Part shown: positions 17,088 through 26,602 of the stretch, piece after piece
Layout of the letters: every line of letters starts with the position of its first letter
How positions within the stretch are numbered: position 1 is the first letter of the stretch
Assembly: GCF_016744175.1 (NCBI RefSeq)
Contig: NZ_JADGEV010000012.1
Span: forward strand, 1 to 64,000
Direction: 5' to 3'
DNA: 64,000 bases
DNA from: Neptunomonas sp.
Lineage (GTDB): Bacteria > Pseudomonadota > Gammaproteobacteria > Pseudomonadales > Balneatricaceae
Translations under genes and position numbers: made by a program
The notes under the pieces: generated by a model
The model's input: the letters and a program-made list of their open reading frames with translations, nothing else
What the model was told of the DNA's origin: nothing
Databases searched by the model: none

Positions 17088-18578
17088 TTACTTACCGAGC
17101 TGAGGAATTCGAGCTACCATACGCATAGATGCGGTTAGCTCTTCCAACTGTAGCCATGGGCGCATCCACGCCACCACGTTATATGAACCTGGGCTACCCG
17201 GTACTTCTGTTACTTTTACTTTACCCGCACGCAACGGGTATTTAGCTTTCATTTCCTGGCCTGAATCTGGGTTGTCATTCACATAGTTCAACAACCAACG
17301 ATTCAACCATTGTTCTACGTCTTCTGCTTCCATGAATGAACCAATTTTATCCCGGCCCATTACTTTCAAGAAATGCGTAAAACGTGACGTTGCCATAATA
17401 TAAGGAAGGCGTGCTGAAATTGCCGCATTCGCGGTTGCTTCAGGCGTGCCGTACTTGGCAGGTTTCTGTGTAGATTGCCCACCAAAAAACACAGCATAAT
17501 CTGTATTTTTATAATGACACAATGGCAAGAATCCCATTTTTGAAAGCTCAGCTTCACGACGGTCTGTGATGCCAATTTCTGTAGGACATTTCAGGTCTAG
17601 ATCGCCATCTTCACTGGTAAACACATGTGTCGGCAAATTTTCTACTCGGCCGCCACCTTCAGCACCACGAATAGACGTACACCAACCGGTGCTTGCATAC
17701 GACTCAGTTAAACGTACACCCATGACATAAGCAGCATTCATCCAGCAATACTTTTCATGATCTGCCGCTCGAGCAATACCGTCTTCATCAATGGGGGCTT
17801 CTTCATAGCCAAAGTCATCAACAGGATTTGTCTGTGAGCCATAAGGAAGACGCGCCAAAGCACGGGGCATGGTCAAACTAACAAAGCGTGAGTCGTCAGA
17901 TTCACGGTAGCTACGCCATTTTGAATATTCTTTTGAATCAAAGATTTTTTCAAGATCTTTAGGACGAGATAAATCAGTCCAGCTTTCTAAACCAAACAGT
18001 TCAGGAGCAGAAGCGGCGATGAACGGGCAAAAAGCTGCTGCCGAAACACTGGACATCTTGCTGAGAAGATCAACATCATCATTGTGTTTGGTGAACTCAT
18101 AGTCACCAACGATAGCACCAAATGGCTCTCCACCCGGGGTACCGAACTCTTCTTCGTATAACTTCTTGAACATTTCGCTCTGATCAAAATCAACAGCACG
18201 GGCAAGATCTTTATATAGATCCTTCTTGCTCAAGTTCAAGACTTTTAGCTTTAACGAAGAACTAGTCGCACTGTTATCAACCAGGTGCTTCATTCCCCGC
18301 CATGATCCTTCCAGCTTAAGGAACTCATCAGAATGCATGACTAGAGACAACTGTTCAGACAGTTTTGCATCTAGCATCGCGATGGCTTGGTTAATCGTTT
18401 TAGCTATATTGCGGTCCCAAACAACAGTCCCGTCCATAGCTTCATCAATCAGCGTTTTGAGCAGATCTTTTGCTACATTTGTTTCTGTTTGTTTCGTTGC
18501 ACTAATTACCTGATCAAGCAAACCACCCGTCTCTTCTAATACGGTCGTGGCGCCTTGCATAGTAGTCGTATCTGTCAT
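17088..18578 (-). CDS. tssC: T6SS large sheath subunit TssC (VipB)
   Basis: A 496-aa protein that with TssB builds the contractile sheath. It carries FLKLEGSWRGMKHLVDN, GGEPFGAIVGDYEF, FIGCxx-type hydrophobic core segments, CSIRGAEGGGRVE-like loop (here STGWCTSIRGAEGGG) and the C-terminal YPLRAGKVKVTEVPGSPG. Length is standard. The ATG at 18578 has AAGGTG 6 bases upstream and is preferred over a GTG at 18587. The gene lies 10 bases after tssB. It is closer to the family consensus than the paralogue downstream and is the likely main sheath protein. Confidence 0.96.
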   Translation of the reverse strand: MTDTTTMQGATTVLEETGGLLDQVISATKQTETNVAKDLLKTLIDEAMDGTVVWDRNIAKTINQAIAMLDAKLSEQLSLVMHSDEFLKLEGSWRGMKHLVDNSATSSSLKLKVLNLSKKDLYKDLARAVDFDQSEMFKKLYEEEFGTPGGEPFGAIVGDYEFTKHNDDVDLLSKMSSVSAAAFCPFIAASAPELFGLESWTDLSRPKDLEKIFDSKEYSKWRSYRESDDSRFVSLTMPRALARLPYGSQTNPVDDFGYEEAPIDEDGIARAADHEKYCWMNAAYVMGVRLTESYASTGWCTSIRGAEGGGRVENLPTHVFTSEDGDLDLKCPTEIGITDRREAELSKMGFLPLCHYKNTDYAVFFGGQSTQKPAKYGTPEATANAAISARLPYIMATSRFTHFLKVMGRDKIGSFMEAEDVEQWLNRWLLNYVNDNPDSGQEMKAKYPLRAGKVKVTEVPGSPGSYNVVAWMRPWLQLEELTASMRMVARIPQLGK

Positions 18579-18588
18579 CCTTGTCACC

Positions 18589-19101
18589 TTATTCGGTTTC
18601 GCCAGCCTTTAATTCTTTAGACAGCTTTGCCATTTCATCAGTGCTTTGTAATACATTCTCAAGCAATGTCTCAAGCTCTTCGGAACGGTCCGCTTTTGTT
18701 AATAGATCACGCAGTTTATTACGCGTTTCCATTAGATTACGCAGCGGCTCGATTTGATCAACCACACGCCCTGGTTCGAAGTCGTCCATAGATCCAAACT
18801 TCAACTCAACAGGCAGTGAGGTATAATTATCCTGAAGCAAGTTATCCACTTTAAATCGAAGGCCTGGCGCCATTTTGGCCATGACTTCGTTTAAGTTATC
18901 GCTTTCAACTTGAATGAACTTTCTGTCTTTGAGGCTCTTTAGTTCGTTAGCTGGGTTATTACCGGTGAAATCACCCATAATTCCCATAACGAAGGGCAGC
19001 TCTTTATGAACAACAGCACCTTCCGTTTCAACATCGTACGTTATATGTACACGTGGCTTTCTAACTCGCGCGAGCTTCTTATGAATGCTTTCTGTACCCA
19101 T
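18589..19101 (-). CDS. tssB: T6SS small sheath subunit TssB (VipA)
   Basis: A 170-aa protein that pairs with TssC in the sheath. It has the family hallmarks [15 protein letters not shown] and [14 protein letters not shown], and ends in a helix-rich tail rich in Glu/Lys. The N-terminus before KPRV ([10 protein letters not shown]) resembles the TagJ-binding helix of H1-type small sheath proteins, which agrees with tagJ in the operon. Length is normal. It is followed by tssC after 10 bases. Confidence 0.96.
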   Translation of the reverse strand: MGTESIHKKLARVRKPRVHITYDVETEGAVVHKELPFVMGIMGDFTGNNPANELKSLKDRKFIQVESDNLNEVMAKMAPGLRFKVDNLLQDNYTSLPVELKFGSMDDFEPGRVVDQIEPLRNLMETRNKLRDLLTKADRSEELETLLENVLQSTDEMAKLSKELKAGETE

Positions 19102-19143
19102 AAGTATTCCCCCTTTATTTCCCTATTAAATGCATACAACACT

Positions 19144-20265
19144 CTATTGAGTGTCTTTGGATAATCCTATTAGCCGGAAGAATTGATTACGGATGACATC
19201 ATCGTCGAGTAGTTCATCCATAAGCTCTGCTAACTCCATTCTTCCCCAACGCTCCACTCGCTCCATTTGATACGACAAAGGCGAGTGTGGCTCAGTGTCT
19301 CTAAAAAAAACACTCAGCTTTGAAACCATCATCAGCGCTTCCTCACGAGAGGAGGGATAGTACGCTTCAGGACTGAATTGCAGCACCGCTTGTGGCGTAG
19401 TTTTTCCTGAATCAACACTTTCACTTTCTATCAGTGGTTCAGGAACTTCTTCAACAGGCGCTACATCTTCATCTAAAATAGAAGCATCTACTTTGGCTAG
19501 CGCACATAGCGCATCCCAAGCCATTGTAAGTACATTCTTTATTGCCGATGTCGGCGGTGAGTCATGGCCACATTGCTCAATTAAAAACTCATCCATCAAT
19601 GCAAATTGCGCTATGCACTGATCTATAGCTTTAGCCATTATACTCACTTGCTGCGGGTCAACACCGTACAACAACTGCTGCCATTGTTCCAGCGTTTTGC
19701 TACCTTCATCAATTTTTCGCTGACGCTTTTGCTCGTCCACTATTTGGGTAAGTTCACAGCTTTTTAGGTAGTCCCAACCGGATATTGTTTCATCAGAGCT
19801 ATCCGTCATTACCGTGGCCATACGAATAGGCATCACGAGCGTACCTTCGCCATTTTCTCCATTTAACCCGGTAAGAGGATAAAGAGTGGAACTAATACCC
19901 TCTTCATCAGGTAGCGGATAAACCTGCCCCCAATATTGGCGTAAGCAACTATTGATCAATGTAAAGACATCAGCTAATCCAACGAAACCATCTACCCGAA
20001 TGGATGCTTCAGCCAACCAAGCCAACACCTCAGTATCTTTCGATTGATTCTCAAGAATAACTACACATTGCTCCTGTACCGCGCCCCACTCAGAACGCAA
20101 TGCGTATATATCATCATTTGCCATCGCTTTACGTTCGCGAGAACGAATTGAATTTCGTAAATCACGTAGCTGATGAAAGCCATCGGAAAACTCCGAGTGA
20201 TTCCGGATATCCACCCCCGCCGGGGATTCATCACTGATTGGCGTTAATGCGTGTGTATAAGCCAT
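19144..20265 (-). CDS. tssA: T6SS assembly protein TssA (ImpA family)
   Basis: A 373-aa protein with the N-terminal ImpA_N domain: LTPISDESPAGVDIR and FTLINSCLRQYWGQVYPLPDEEG are diagnostic. TssA-type proteins prime tube and sheath growth or sit at the distal cap. The C-terminal part ends in SPLSYQMERVERWGRMELAEL, the type found in shorter TssA proteins of H1-like systems. The gap to tssB is 42 bases, with no sign of a separate promoter. Confidence 0.93.
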   Translation of the reverse strand: MAYTHALTPISDESPAGVDIRNHSEFSDGFHQLRDLRNSIRSRERKAMANDDIYALRSEWGAVQEQCVVILENQSKDTEVLAWLAEASIRVDGFVGLADVFTLINSCLRQYWGQVYPLPDEEGISSTLYPLTGLNGENGEGTLVMPIRMATVMTDSSDETISGWDYLKSCELTQIVDEQKRQRKIDEGSKTLEQWQQLLYGVDPQQVSIMAKAIDQCIAQFALMDEFLIEQCGHDSPPTSAIKNVLTMAWDALCALAKVDASILDEDVAPVEEVPEPLIESESVDSGKTTPQAVLQFSPEAYYPSSREEALMMVSKLSVFFRDTEPHSPLSYQMERVERWGRMELAELMDELLDDDVIRNQFFRLIGLSKDTQ

Positions 20266-20301
20266 AAAATGCCTTACCCTATTCCATTAAATTCAACGCG
20301 A

Positions 20302-21663
20302 TTATTCAATATTACTTAACTTGTCCAACAGCTTCTGGCAACGCGCTCTATAAATACCCGCCTGCCCATGCGCAGGGTCAGTCGCTAGTACTTGATTGAA
20401 CGCAGCAATCGCCAAATCTAACTTTTGCTCTTGGTAATATTGGAGCCCTTTTGCATATGGTTGCGCTATTAAACTATCTGTCAGCGACAAGAAAGCGGCT
20501 TCGGCACTTGCCGTGCGGTTTTCTAACTTCCCAAGCAAATGATAAGCACGATTTTTCTGACCGGAGTGATACAGGTCCATCGCCTTCTGTTCTTTCACGC
20601 TGGCAAGAGCGACAACAGGGAGAGCAACGTCTTTGGCTTCGCTAGCCATACTCGCTTCGGTGTCTACTTTTAGCTCTTCGGATCTCTGCTCATCACTTTC
20701 AGGGGTTTCAAGCAAAGCCTTTGTTTCTTCTCGATTTTTATTCTCACTTGTTAATATGTGAGTAGCTGCTGTATCTGCCTTAACATCCGCAACTTTCGTA
20801 ACTTTCGTAACTTTCGTAACTACTGGTGTAATTTCAGTAATCTCTATATTAACAGGGGAAGCCGTTTCTTCAGTTTCAACCGTCAGTACTGGCATCATTT
20901 CGACAGGGCGGACAGCAGGTGCATCAATAGGCTTGAGCCACTCTTGTTCTATCACTTTTTCTAGTGCTAGTTCAGGTTCTATTTCAGGCGCGATATCTAG
21001 CTGAACTGCATCCGCAACTACAGATTCAACTACAGGCTTTGGTTTAACAACACGCTTATTTACCGACTTAACAATGGCTTTAGGTTTCTGTATTACTCGT
21101 TTAGCTTTCACTGGAGGCGGCAAAAGTATGCTCATGCCTTCATGTATAGATATATTCGCCATGTTGTTGATACGCATGATGAATGGGTAATAGTCGGAAC
21201 GGCCGTAAACCTTGCGAGACAGTGCCTTAAGCGTATCCTGCTTTTTAACTGCGTAGTGAGATGAAGCCGAACCCATCAGGAAATTCTTCGCAATTGCATA
21301 TTCATACGGACTAGCTACAACTTGCTCAATCAAACGCTCCGCAACAACATCCCCTGGCTTTAAATACAAAGCCCGGCTCAAATTTAGGCGAGCCTCTTCA
21401 AAATCTGCTCTCTCTTGCATCGCTTTTTCTGCACGACGAATATAGACAGCCACATTCCCTTTGGACGTTTCATCAAGGTAGCGTATGCCTACCTGATCTA
21501 AGCCCATATACGCTGGAAAGGCGCTAATGAACTGGCTCTCATCAGAGATAACACCGACTCGGCTTAAACCACCCGTTACACGATGATCCACATTTTGCTG
21601 TAAAGCACACCCTTGAATTAAGACCATCACTGAAATTAAACCGGTATAAATTATACGTTTCAT
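20302..21663 (-). CDS. Periplasmic lipoprotein with LysM and TPR-like parts, in the T6SS operon
   Basis: About 453 aa. A lipoprotein signal (VMVLIQGCALQQ) anchors it, probably in the outer membrane. Residues about 60-130 look TPR-like (ARLNLSRALYLKPGD). A LysM-type peptidoglycan-binding segment follows (VKKQDTLKALSRKVYGRSDY, then NISIHEGMSILLPPP). Then comes a long linker of Val/Glu/Lys/Pro (about residues 190-340), and a TPR-like C-terminus (FNQVLATDPAHGQAGIYRARCQ). It is not one of the 13 core components. LysM plus TPR suggests it holds the machine to the cell wall or cuts room for it, but no catalytic domain is seen. The ATG at 21663 lies one codon inside a TTG. Confidence 0.85.
   Translation of the reverse strand: MKRIIYTGLISVMVLIQGCALQQNVDHRVTGGLSRVGVISDESQFISAFPAYMGLDQVGIRYLDETSKGNVAVYIRRAEKAMQERADFEEARLNLSRALYLKPGDVVAERLIEQVVASPYEYAIAKNFLMGSASSHYAVKKQDTLKALSRKVYGRSDYYPFIMRINNMANISIHEGMSILLPPPVKAKRVIQKPKAIVKSVNKRVVKPKPVVESVVADAVQLDIAPEIEPELALEKVIEQEWLKPIDAPAVRPVEMMPVLTVETEETASPVNIEITEITPVVTKVTKVTKVADVKADTAATHILTSENKNREETKALLETPESDEQRSEELKVDTEASMASEAKDVALPVVALASVKEQKAMDLYHSGQKNRAYHLLGKLENRTASAEAAFLSLTDSLIAQPYAKGLQYYQEQKLDLAIAAFNQVLATDPAHGQAGIYRARCQKLLDKLSNIE
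20791..20817 (-). repeat. Three exact 9-base tandem repeats in the lipoprotein gene
   Basis: AACTTTCGT occurs three times in a row (plus strand), with a partial fourth. It encodes VTK/KVT repeats in the flexible linker of the LysM lipoprotein. The unit is a multiple of three, so copy-number change by slippage would keep the frame and only alter linker length. Confidence 0.9.
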
Positions 21664-21666
21664 CAA

Positions 21667-22401
21667 TTACACCTTGTCCACTATTAAAGCGCTAACATTG
21701 TCATTAGCTTGGCGAGCTAACGCCATGTTGATCAGGTTAGCCACTGCCCTCTGCTTGTCTTCGCTGTAGTAAATAGTTTTACCCAAATCTAACTGGTCTA
21801 TCATGTTGGATAAGCCATCACTACATAACAAAAACACATCTCCGGGCTCCACTTGAAGCCTAACGGTATCTAGTTCAAGTTCCTTTCCGACACCCAGCGC
21901 ACGTGTCAGCATGTGGCTTGCTGGATGGCTCGCTTCACTAGACAAGTCATCAATCAGCCCACGACTCACCAGCTCTTCGAACTGAGTATGGTCACGAGTA
22001 ATTAGTTCAAACGCTGTATCTCGCATTCGGTAGAGACGAGAATCACCCGACCATGTTACTGCGCCTGTATCACCACGGATAAATAAGACAACAACTGTCG
22101 TACCTATCAGCTCTTCTCCATAGAAGCTCTCTGACATCTCACGTAATGACCGGTTTGCCTCATGTAAAAGCTGGTGCGCCTCAACAACCAACTCATCTAA
22201 CGTGCGGATCTCTTTTTGCTGCAGACTCTCTAAACTCTGCGTCACCAAATGGCTGGCAATACCACCCTCTTTATGACCGCCCATTCCGTCAGCAACACAC
22301 CACACACCGATAGGGTCTATGCCTATAAAGCTATCTTGGTTTTCGTCTCGGACAGCACCAACATCCGTTTGGCCATAGCCGTTCCAGTTAATCTCAGACA
22401 T
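21667..22401 (-). CDS. pppA: PP2C protein phosphatase PppA
   Basis: A 244-aa PP2C-family phosphatase. The metal-binding motifs are seen in order: VGAVRDENQDS, CVADGMGGHKEGGIAS, TWSGDSRLYRM, FLLCSDGLSNM and ARQANDNVSALIV. In the H1-type pathway PppA removes the phosphate that PpkA puts on Fha and so resets firing. Its place between tagF and the LysM lipoprotein, in the same operon as fha and the kinase, fits that role. It is cytoplasmic: no signal peptide or membrane segment. Confidence 0.94.
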   Translation of the reverse strand: MSEINWNGYGQTDVGAVRDENQDSFIGIDPIGVWCVADGMGGHKEGGIASHLVTQSLESLQQKEIRTLDELVVEAHQLLHEANRSLREMSESFYGEELIGTTVVVLFIRGDTGAVTWSGDSRLYRMRDTAFELITRDHTQFEELVSRGLIDDLSSEASHPASHMLTRALGVGKELELDTVRLQVEPGDVFLLCSDGLSNMIDQLDLGKTIYYSEDKQRAVANLINMALARQANDNVSALIVDKV

Positions 22402-22421
22402 AGGTTACTTACTACTCCAAC

Positions 22422-23069
22422 TCATTGACCTGTCAGCAGGAACTGATAGTCCGCTACTGTCGGTAAGTCACTGAAACTACAAAGAGGCGATGAAAAACCG
22501 TTCAACTCCATTGCCGACCACCACAAGGTGACATCTCCCATGTTGCTCAGAGGTTTCTCCAGCAACTCTTCGATATGAATCACATTTTTTTGGGTTTCTT
22601 TTGGCAACAATAAAGACTCACCTAAATCAAACGCTGAGGTTTTCGCCTCTAACAGATCAATTACCTGATTCAGTGATAGTCGCTCTTGCAAGGCTTGAAT
22701 CCCAACCCCTTCTAGCAGACTAAATAAAGGGTTTGCTTCGCGATATAACCACTCTGTTTTCATACCCTGAGCATCAATTTCAAACACCAAAAACATAGGA
22801 AAATAACGCCCAACAGCATCCACACTTGGGATCATGACACCGATAATTGATTTTTTCCGCTGTTCCGTTTCAGGTAAATAAAATCGCCATACTGGCGATA
22901 TCAGATAAGCAGTTAGCCAGCTAGTTTCACCCATATTTTCTTTTGAGTGGAAAACAACTTGTTGCGTCCAGTCATAGAGCTCAGAGGTCAATTCTGGATC
23001 GACACAATGGCTAACAAAATCAGCATGCGAGGGTAGTTTGCCATAAACACTAATAACTAAGCCCGCCAT
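22422..23069 (-). CDS. tagF: T6SS regulator TagF (ImpM family)
   Basis: About 215 aa with the family start VISVYGKLPSHADFVSHCV and the later SPVWRFYLPE and GVMIPSVDAVGRYFPM segments. TagF represses H1-type T6SS after translation, independent of PpkA/PppA, by acting on Fha. The start ATG at 23069 shares one base with the tssM stop (TGATG), which I prefer to the GTG at 23078. Confidence 0.92.
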   Translation of the reverse strand: MAGLVISVYGKLPSHADFVSHCVDPELTSELYDWTQQVVFHSKENMGETSWLTAYLISPVWRFYLPETEQRKKSIIGVMIPSVDAVGRYFPMFLVFEIDAQGMKTEWLYREANPLFSLLEGVGIQALQERLSLNQVIDLLEAKTSAFDLGESLLLPKETQKNVIHIEELLEKPLSNMGDVTLWWSAMELNGFSSPLCSFSDLPTVADYQFLLTGQ

Positions 23070-26000
23070 CAGTTGCACCTCACCTGGCTCAGCTCAGCCA
23101 TCTGGAATGGGTTATATACACTACCTGCTCGTAACTCTAACGAGACGGTGAATTCATTTTTGAGCGTAAACGTTAGCTTATATCGTTCACGATCAATGCG
23201 TTTGATTTTCGCTTTATCGAATAACCGAAACAGCGCCCAATCACCCTGCTCTGTAATCGACTCTTGACCGGAGCTAGTCACTATCACCAACCGCGCTAAA
23301 CCGCGGTCTGAATTACGATCCAAATCTGGCCAACGAAACCGTTTTCCACCTTGAGGCCCGTGGGCATAAGTCATCTGCTGGCCATTAACAAAGAGACTCA
23401 TGCGCAGAATAGATTTATCCATGTTAGTAGGCCGTAATTCAAAGCTAATAGATGGGTCAGAAGAGCCCGTACGGTAAAATGTATCGCGAATCATACGTCC
23501 TATTTCTAACTGGCGAAGAACCGCTTCAGAAAAGCCAAGGCTCACTCCATTGTTTTTATTCCAGCGCCATGGTCGATGTGAAGTATCAACAAAATCTACG
23601 ACCACATTTTGAAAATAATTTTCTACAATACCGCCAGGGCCAAAGTAAGCGGAGACATCATCAAGGGTTGCTTCGCTACGGCTTTTCTTATTGAACGGGT
23701 AACGCTTTGTAATCATGTTATTACAATGTATCGCTACGTCATTTTCCCACTGACGACCCATGTATTTTTTAGCATCGAAAGCGGTTTGTAATTTTGCGCG
23801 ATCTGAGATCTTATCCAACAGTGTTGATAAAGGCTTCGATTGGCGCGCAGCCGCAACATCAAGTTCACGCAACACGGCCGCAGAGCCCATAGGATCTGCA
23901 GCGCCTTCAAATGCCACTTTCCCCTTATTGCTAGCGCCCTCAATAGCACTCATATAAATATAAAGCTCATCGAGCATTTTTATCGTTTCTTCAATGGGGG
24001 CAGCACGATCTTCACTTGCTTGAGTTTGCTCATTTAAGGCAGCAAAGTACTCAATAACAACATTGGTCTCCCCCAGTAATGGAGGGTCGATATTCTCAGG
24101 TTCTGACTCACCAAAAATATCAGTAATCGCATCGCCCTCTATCTCACCCAACAGCGAAAATGCATCGGCTGATGTATGCACACGAATTGAACTTAGCAAT
24201 GGAATAATCGGGGAGTCCGCCCGTGATAGCTCTTTAAGAATGGCTAATGTTTTACGCGGATTGTTCATAGCAGCAAAGTCGAGTGCCTCTATGTAATTAC
24301 GCCACGTGTTCAGATAATCATCCAGATAGAGTGACTCCACTTGCTCTTGCAGCGCCTCTCCATTAAGCCCAACAGACTCTAAGCCATACTCTTTACCCAT
24401 CACCCATTCATCCGTGAGGTATCGCTTTATCATGCCGTCACGCTGTGTAAGGAAGTAGTGCTGGTAACCTTGCTTAGTGTAGAAACCGTTAATTTCGCTA
24501 GTAATGGGCTCGCCATTTTTGAACTGAAATAGGTACGCCGCCTCACTTCCGATTGCATCAACCATGCGATACGGCTCCAAAGAGCGCTTTACTATCCCTT
24601 CCTGCTTTAAGCGAAAATAGAAACGACGCGCTGGCGGTAGTGTACTTAACAGCGTTCGCACACTAGATACGAGTTCAGCATTGGGTTTTAAAGGCGTCTC
24701 CTTTGGTAAGTACTCCAACAATGCATCGAGGTGAGTTTGTAGGTTTTCATATTGAGCTTTGCGGATATTACGAGGTAGCACGCGCTTCCAGTCCGCTAAT
24801 ACCCACCCCTTAACCGCAGGAATATCCAGATGCGAAGGATCACTTAACATGAGGTAAACACGCAAAGTATCGTAAAGGTATTCTGCATTATTACGCTTCT
24901 CATAGAGTGCAGTTTCAACCTGTACTAACAAGCGAGGCAAGAATGTCTGATAAAGCAAACGACCATACGCATCTGTTGCTTCTTGGCCTAATTTATCACC
25001 TTGATACAAGCCAAAGTGTAGCCAGTGCGATTCATCTTCTTGAGCTTCTGCATAGCCTGTTGGCAAAGCTCGTAAGGTATTAAGCGATTCAACAGGCACT
25101 AATATATCTTGCTCATAGCGACTCATATCACTAATGATACCGTCTGCTTCAAGCGTTTTAGCTTCTACATTGGCAATAAGAGCACGGTTCTCTTGGAAGC
25201 CATATAGCCAAAATCCAGAGATGACAACGGCTGCTGAAAATACCAACCCATATGCTGCTGTATGGAGTATAAATAGTCGCCGGGCATGCTTAATATTTAT
25301 GCCCGCCAAGCCTGATTCGCGAAAGATAACTTTCGTAAACAAGTTATGTAAAAAGTACCCTTTGCCTTTAGATATACGTTTAGCGCTACCATCTGTACGC
25401 AACCCAAAACGTGAACCCAGAGCATTAACCACTCGATCCAGAGTTGTGCCGTCTTGCGTGCCGCTGTTGAAATACACCCCACGCAATAATGGCTGTGTTT
25501 CAAAACGTGTCGGTTTGAATATTTCTTGCAAGAACGTAGCTATTGGGTCTTGAAGCAAACCAAGTGTGCGAGGAAAAACGTATATTAAATCACGTCTCGC
25601 AATATCGGATTCCATCTGCAAGCGATCCGCTTCTCTTGACTGAATCCTCTCCTGTAGAGTACGAAACTCCATCAGAAAATGCTGAACAGCATCCTGCTCT
25701 TCGTTGTCATCATTGTAGGGATAGGTAAACCCCCACACTTGCTCACGCTCTTCTCGTCCAAGGTCATCAAAATACTCGGTAAAGCCTGGTAACATATCGA
25801 ACTTAGTGATCGACACATACACAGGGAAACGAATCTGGAAGGTATTTTGGAACTCTTGAATACGCTGCTTTATAAATTTGGCATGAGTGATCAGGTCAGA
25901 TTCTTGCATTTTAAGCAAGCTATCCACAGGGAAGGTTATAATCAGACCATTAATAGGCTTTCGGCTTCGGAGTTTTTTCAGCAGGCCTAAAAAGCCTTTC

Positions 26001-26602
26001 CATTCAACCTCATCCAACTCACTTTGGTTATTTTGGGTGGTGTAACGGCCAGCCGTATCCAGCAACACCGCTTCATCGGTGAACCACCAGTCACAATTTC
26101 GCGTCCCACCCACTCCTTTAACTGATGCACCAACAGAGTCCATCAACGGGAAATGCAGATCAGAGTTTAATAATGCGGTTGTTTTGCCTGAACCCGAGGG
26201 CCCTATGATCACATACCAAGGCAGCACATAAAGATAACTCCCTTTACCGCCTTCTTTCGTTTGTACTTTCTTTAATAACCCTAAAGCTTCATCAAACTTA
26301 TGACTCAACTCTTCTACTTCACGTTTACCCACTTCTTCTTTCGGTGCAGACTCAGTGCTCGTCATTTCAGTGGCTAGCTGTTCGTTCTTTTTACGCGCCA
26401 TTAAATAGCCACGTAACTTATAGATCAGAGCCATCCCAAACATGCTGCCAATCATCAGGCCTCGCGTCATCGCCGAACCAAACGGATCAGAACCTCCCAT
26501 CGTGATCGCTGGCAATACAAACCAGATAAGTGCCCCAATGGTAATAAGCGCAACAAAACCTAGTAGATTTTTTAGCTTCCCAGCTATTGATGATAAGCGC
26601 AT
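23069..26602 (-). CDS. tssM: T6SS membrane-complex protein TssM (IcmF)
   Basis: About 1177 aa, the inner-membrane and periplasm-spanning core of the TssJLM complex. Two helices near the N-terminus (LLGFVALITIGALIWFVLPA and MIGSMFGMALIYKL) precede the cytoplasmic NTPase-like domain with Walker A IGPSGSGKTTALLNS (K140), DTAGRY, and ITKFDMLPG. A third membrane helix near residue 440-460 (AYGLVFSAAVVISGFWLYGF) leads to the large periplasmic part with the IcmF-related and C-terminal domains (FELRPTNMDKSILRMSLFVNGQ). The intact Walker A suggests an NTP-binding TssM. The start shares one base with the tssL stop (TGATG). Confidence 0.96.
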   Translation of the reverse strand: MRLSSIAGKLKNLLGFVALITIGALIWFVLPAITMGGSDPFGSAMTRGLMIGSMFGMALIYKLRGYLMARKKNEQLATEMTSTESAPKEEVGKREVEELSHKFDEALGLLKKVQTKEGGKGSYLYVLPWYVIIGPSGSGKTTALLNSDLHFPLMDSVGASVKGVGGTRNCDWWFTDEAVLLDTAGRYTTQNNQSELDEVEWKGFLGLLKKLRSRKPINGLIITFPVDSLLKMQESDLITHAKFIKQRIQEFQNTFQIRFPVYVSITKFDMLPGFTEYFDDLGREEREQVWGFTYPYNDDNEEQDAVQHFLMEFRTLQERIQSREADRLQMESDIARRDLIYVFPRTLGLLQDPIATFLQEIFKPTRFETQPLLRGVYFNSGTQDGTTLDRVVNALGSRFGLRTDGSAKRISKGKGYFLHNLFTKVIFRESGLAGINIKHARRLFILHTAAYGLVFSAAVVISGFWLYGFQENRALIANVEAKTLEADGIISDMSRYEQDILVPVESLNTLRALPTGYAEAQEDESHWLHFGLYQGDKLGQEATDAYGRLLYQTFLPRLLVQVETALYEKRNNAEYLYDTLRVYLMLSDPSHLDIPAVKGWVLADWKRVLPRNIRKAQYENLQTHLDALLEYLPKETPLKPNAELVSSVRTLLSTLPPARRFYFRLKQEGIVKRSLEPYRMVDAIGSEAAYLFQFKNGEPITSEINGFYTKQGYQHYFLTQRDGMIKRYLTDEWVMGKEYGLESVGLNGEALQEQVESLYLDDYLNTWRNYIEALDFAAMNNPRKTLAILKELSRADSPIIPLLSSIRVHTSADAFSLLGEIEGDAITDIFGESEPENIDPPLLGETNVVIEYFAALNEQTQASEDRAAPIEETIKMLDELYIYMSAIEGASNKGKVAFEGAADPMGSAAVLRELDVAAARQSKPLSTLLDKISDRAKLQTAFDAKKYMGRQWENDVAIHCNNMITKRYPFNKKSRSEATLDDVSAYFGPGGIVENYFQNVVVDFVDTSHRPWRWNKNNGVSLGFSEAVLRQLEIGRMIRDTFYRTGSSDPSISFELRPTNMDKSILRMSLFVNGQQMTYAHGPQGGKRFRWPDLDRNSDRGLARLVIVTSSGQESITEQGDWALFRLFDKAKIKRIDRERYKLTFTLKNEFTVSLELRAGSVYNPFQMAELSQVRCN

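Noticed and set aside
20791..20817. The tandem repeats as a possible CRISPR or satellite
   Set aside because: The unit is 9 bases without spacers and lies inside a coding frame, so it is a protein linker repeat.
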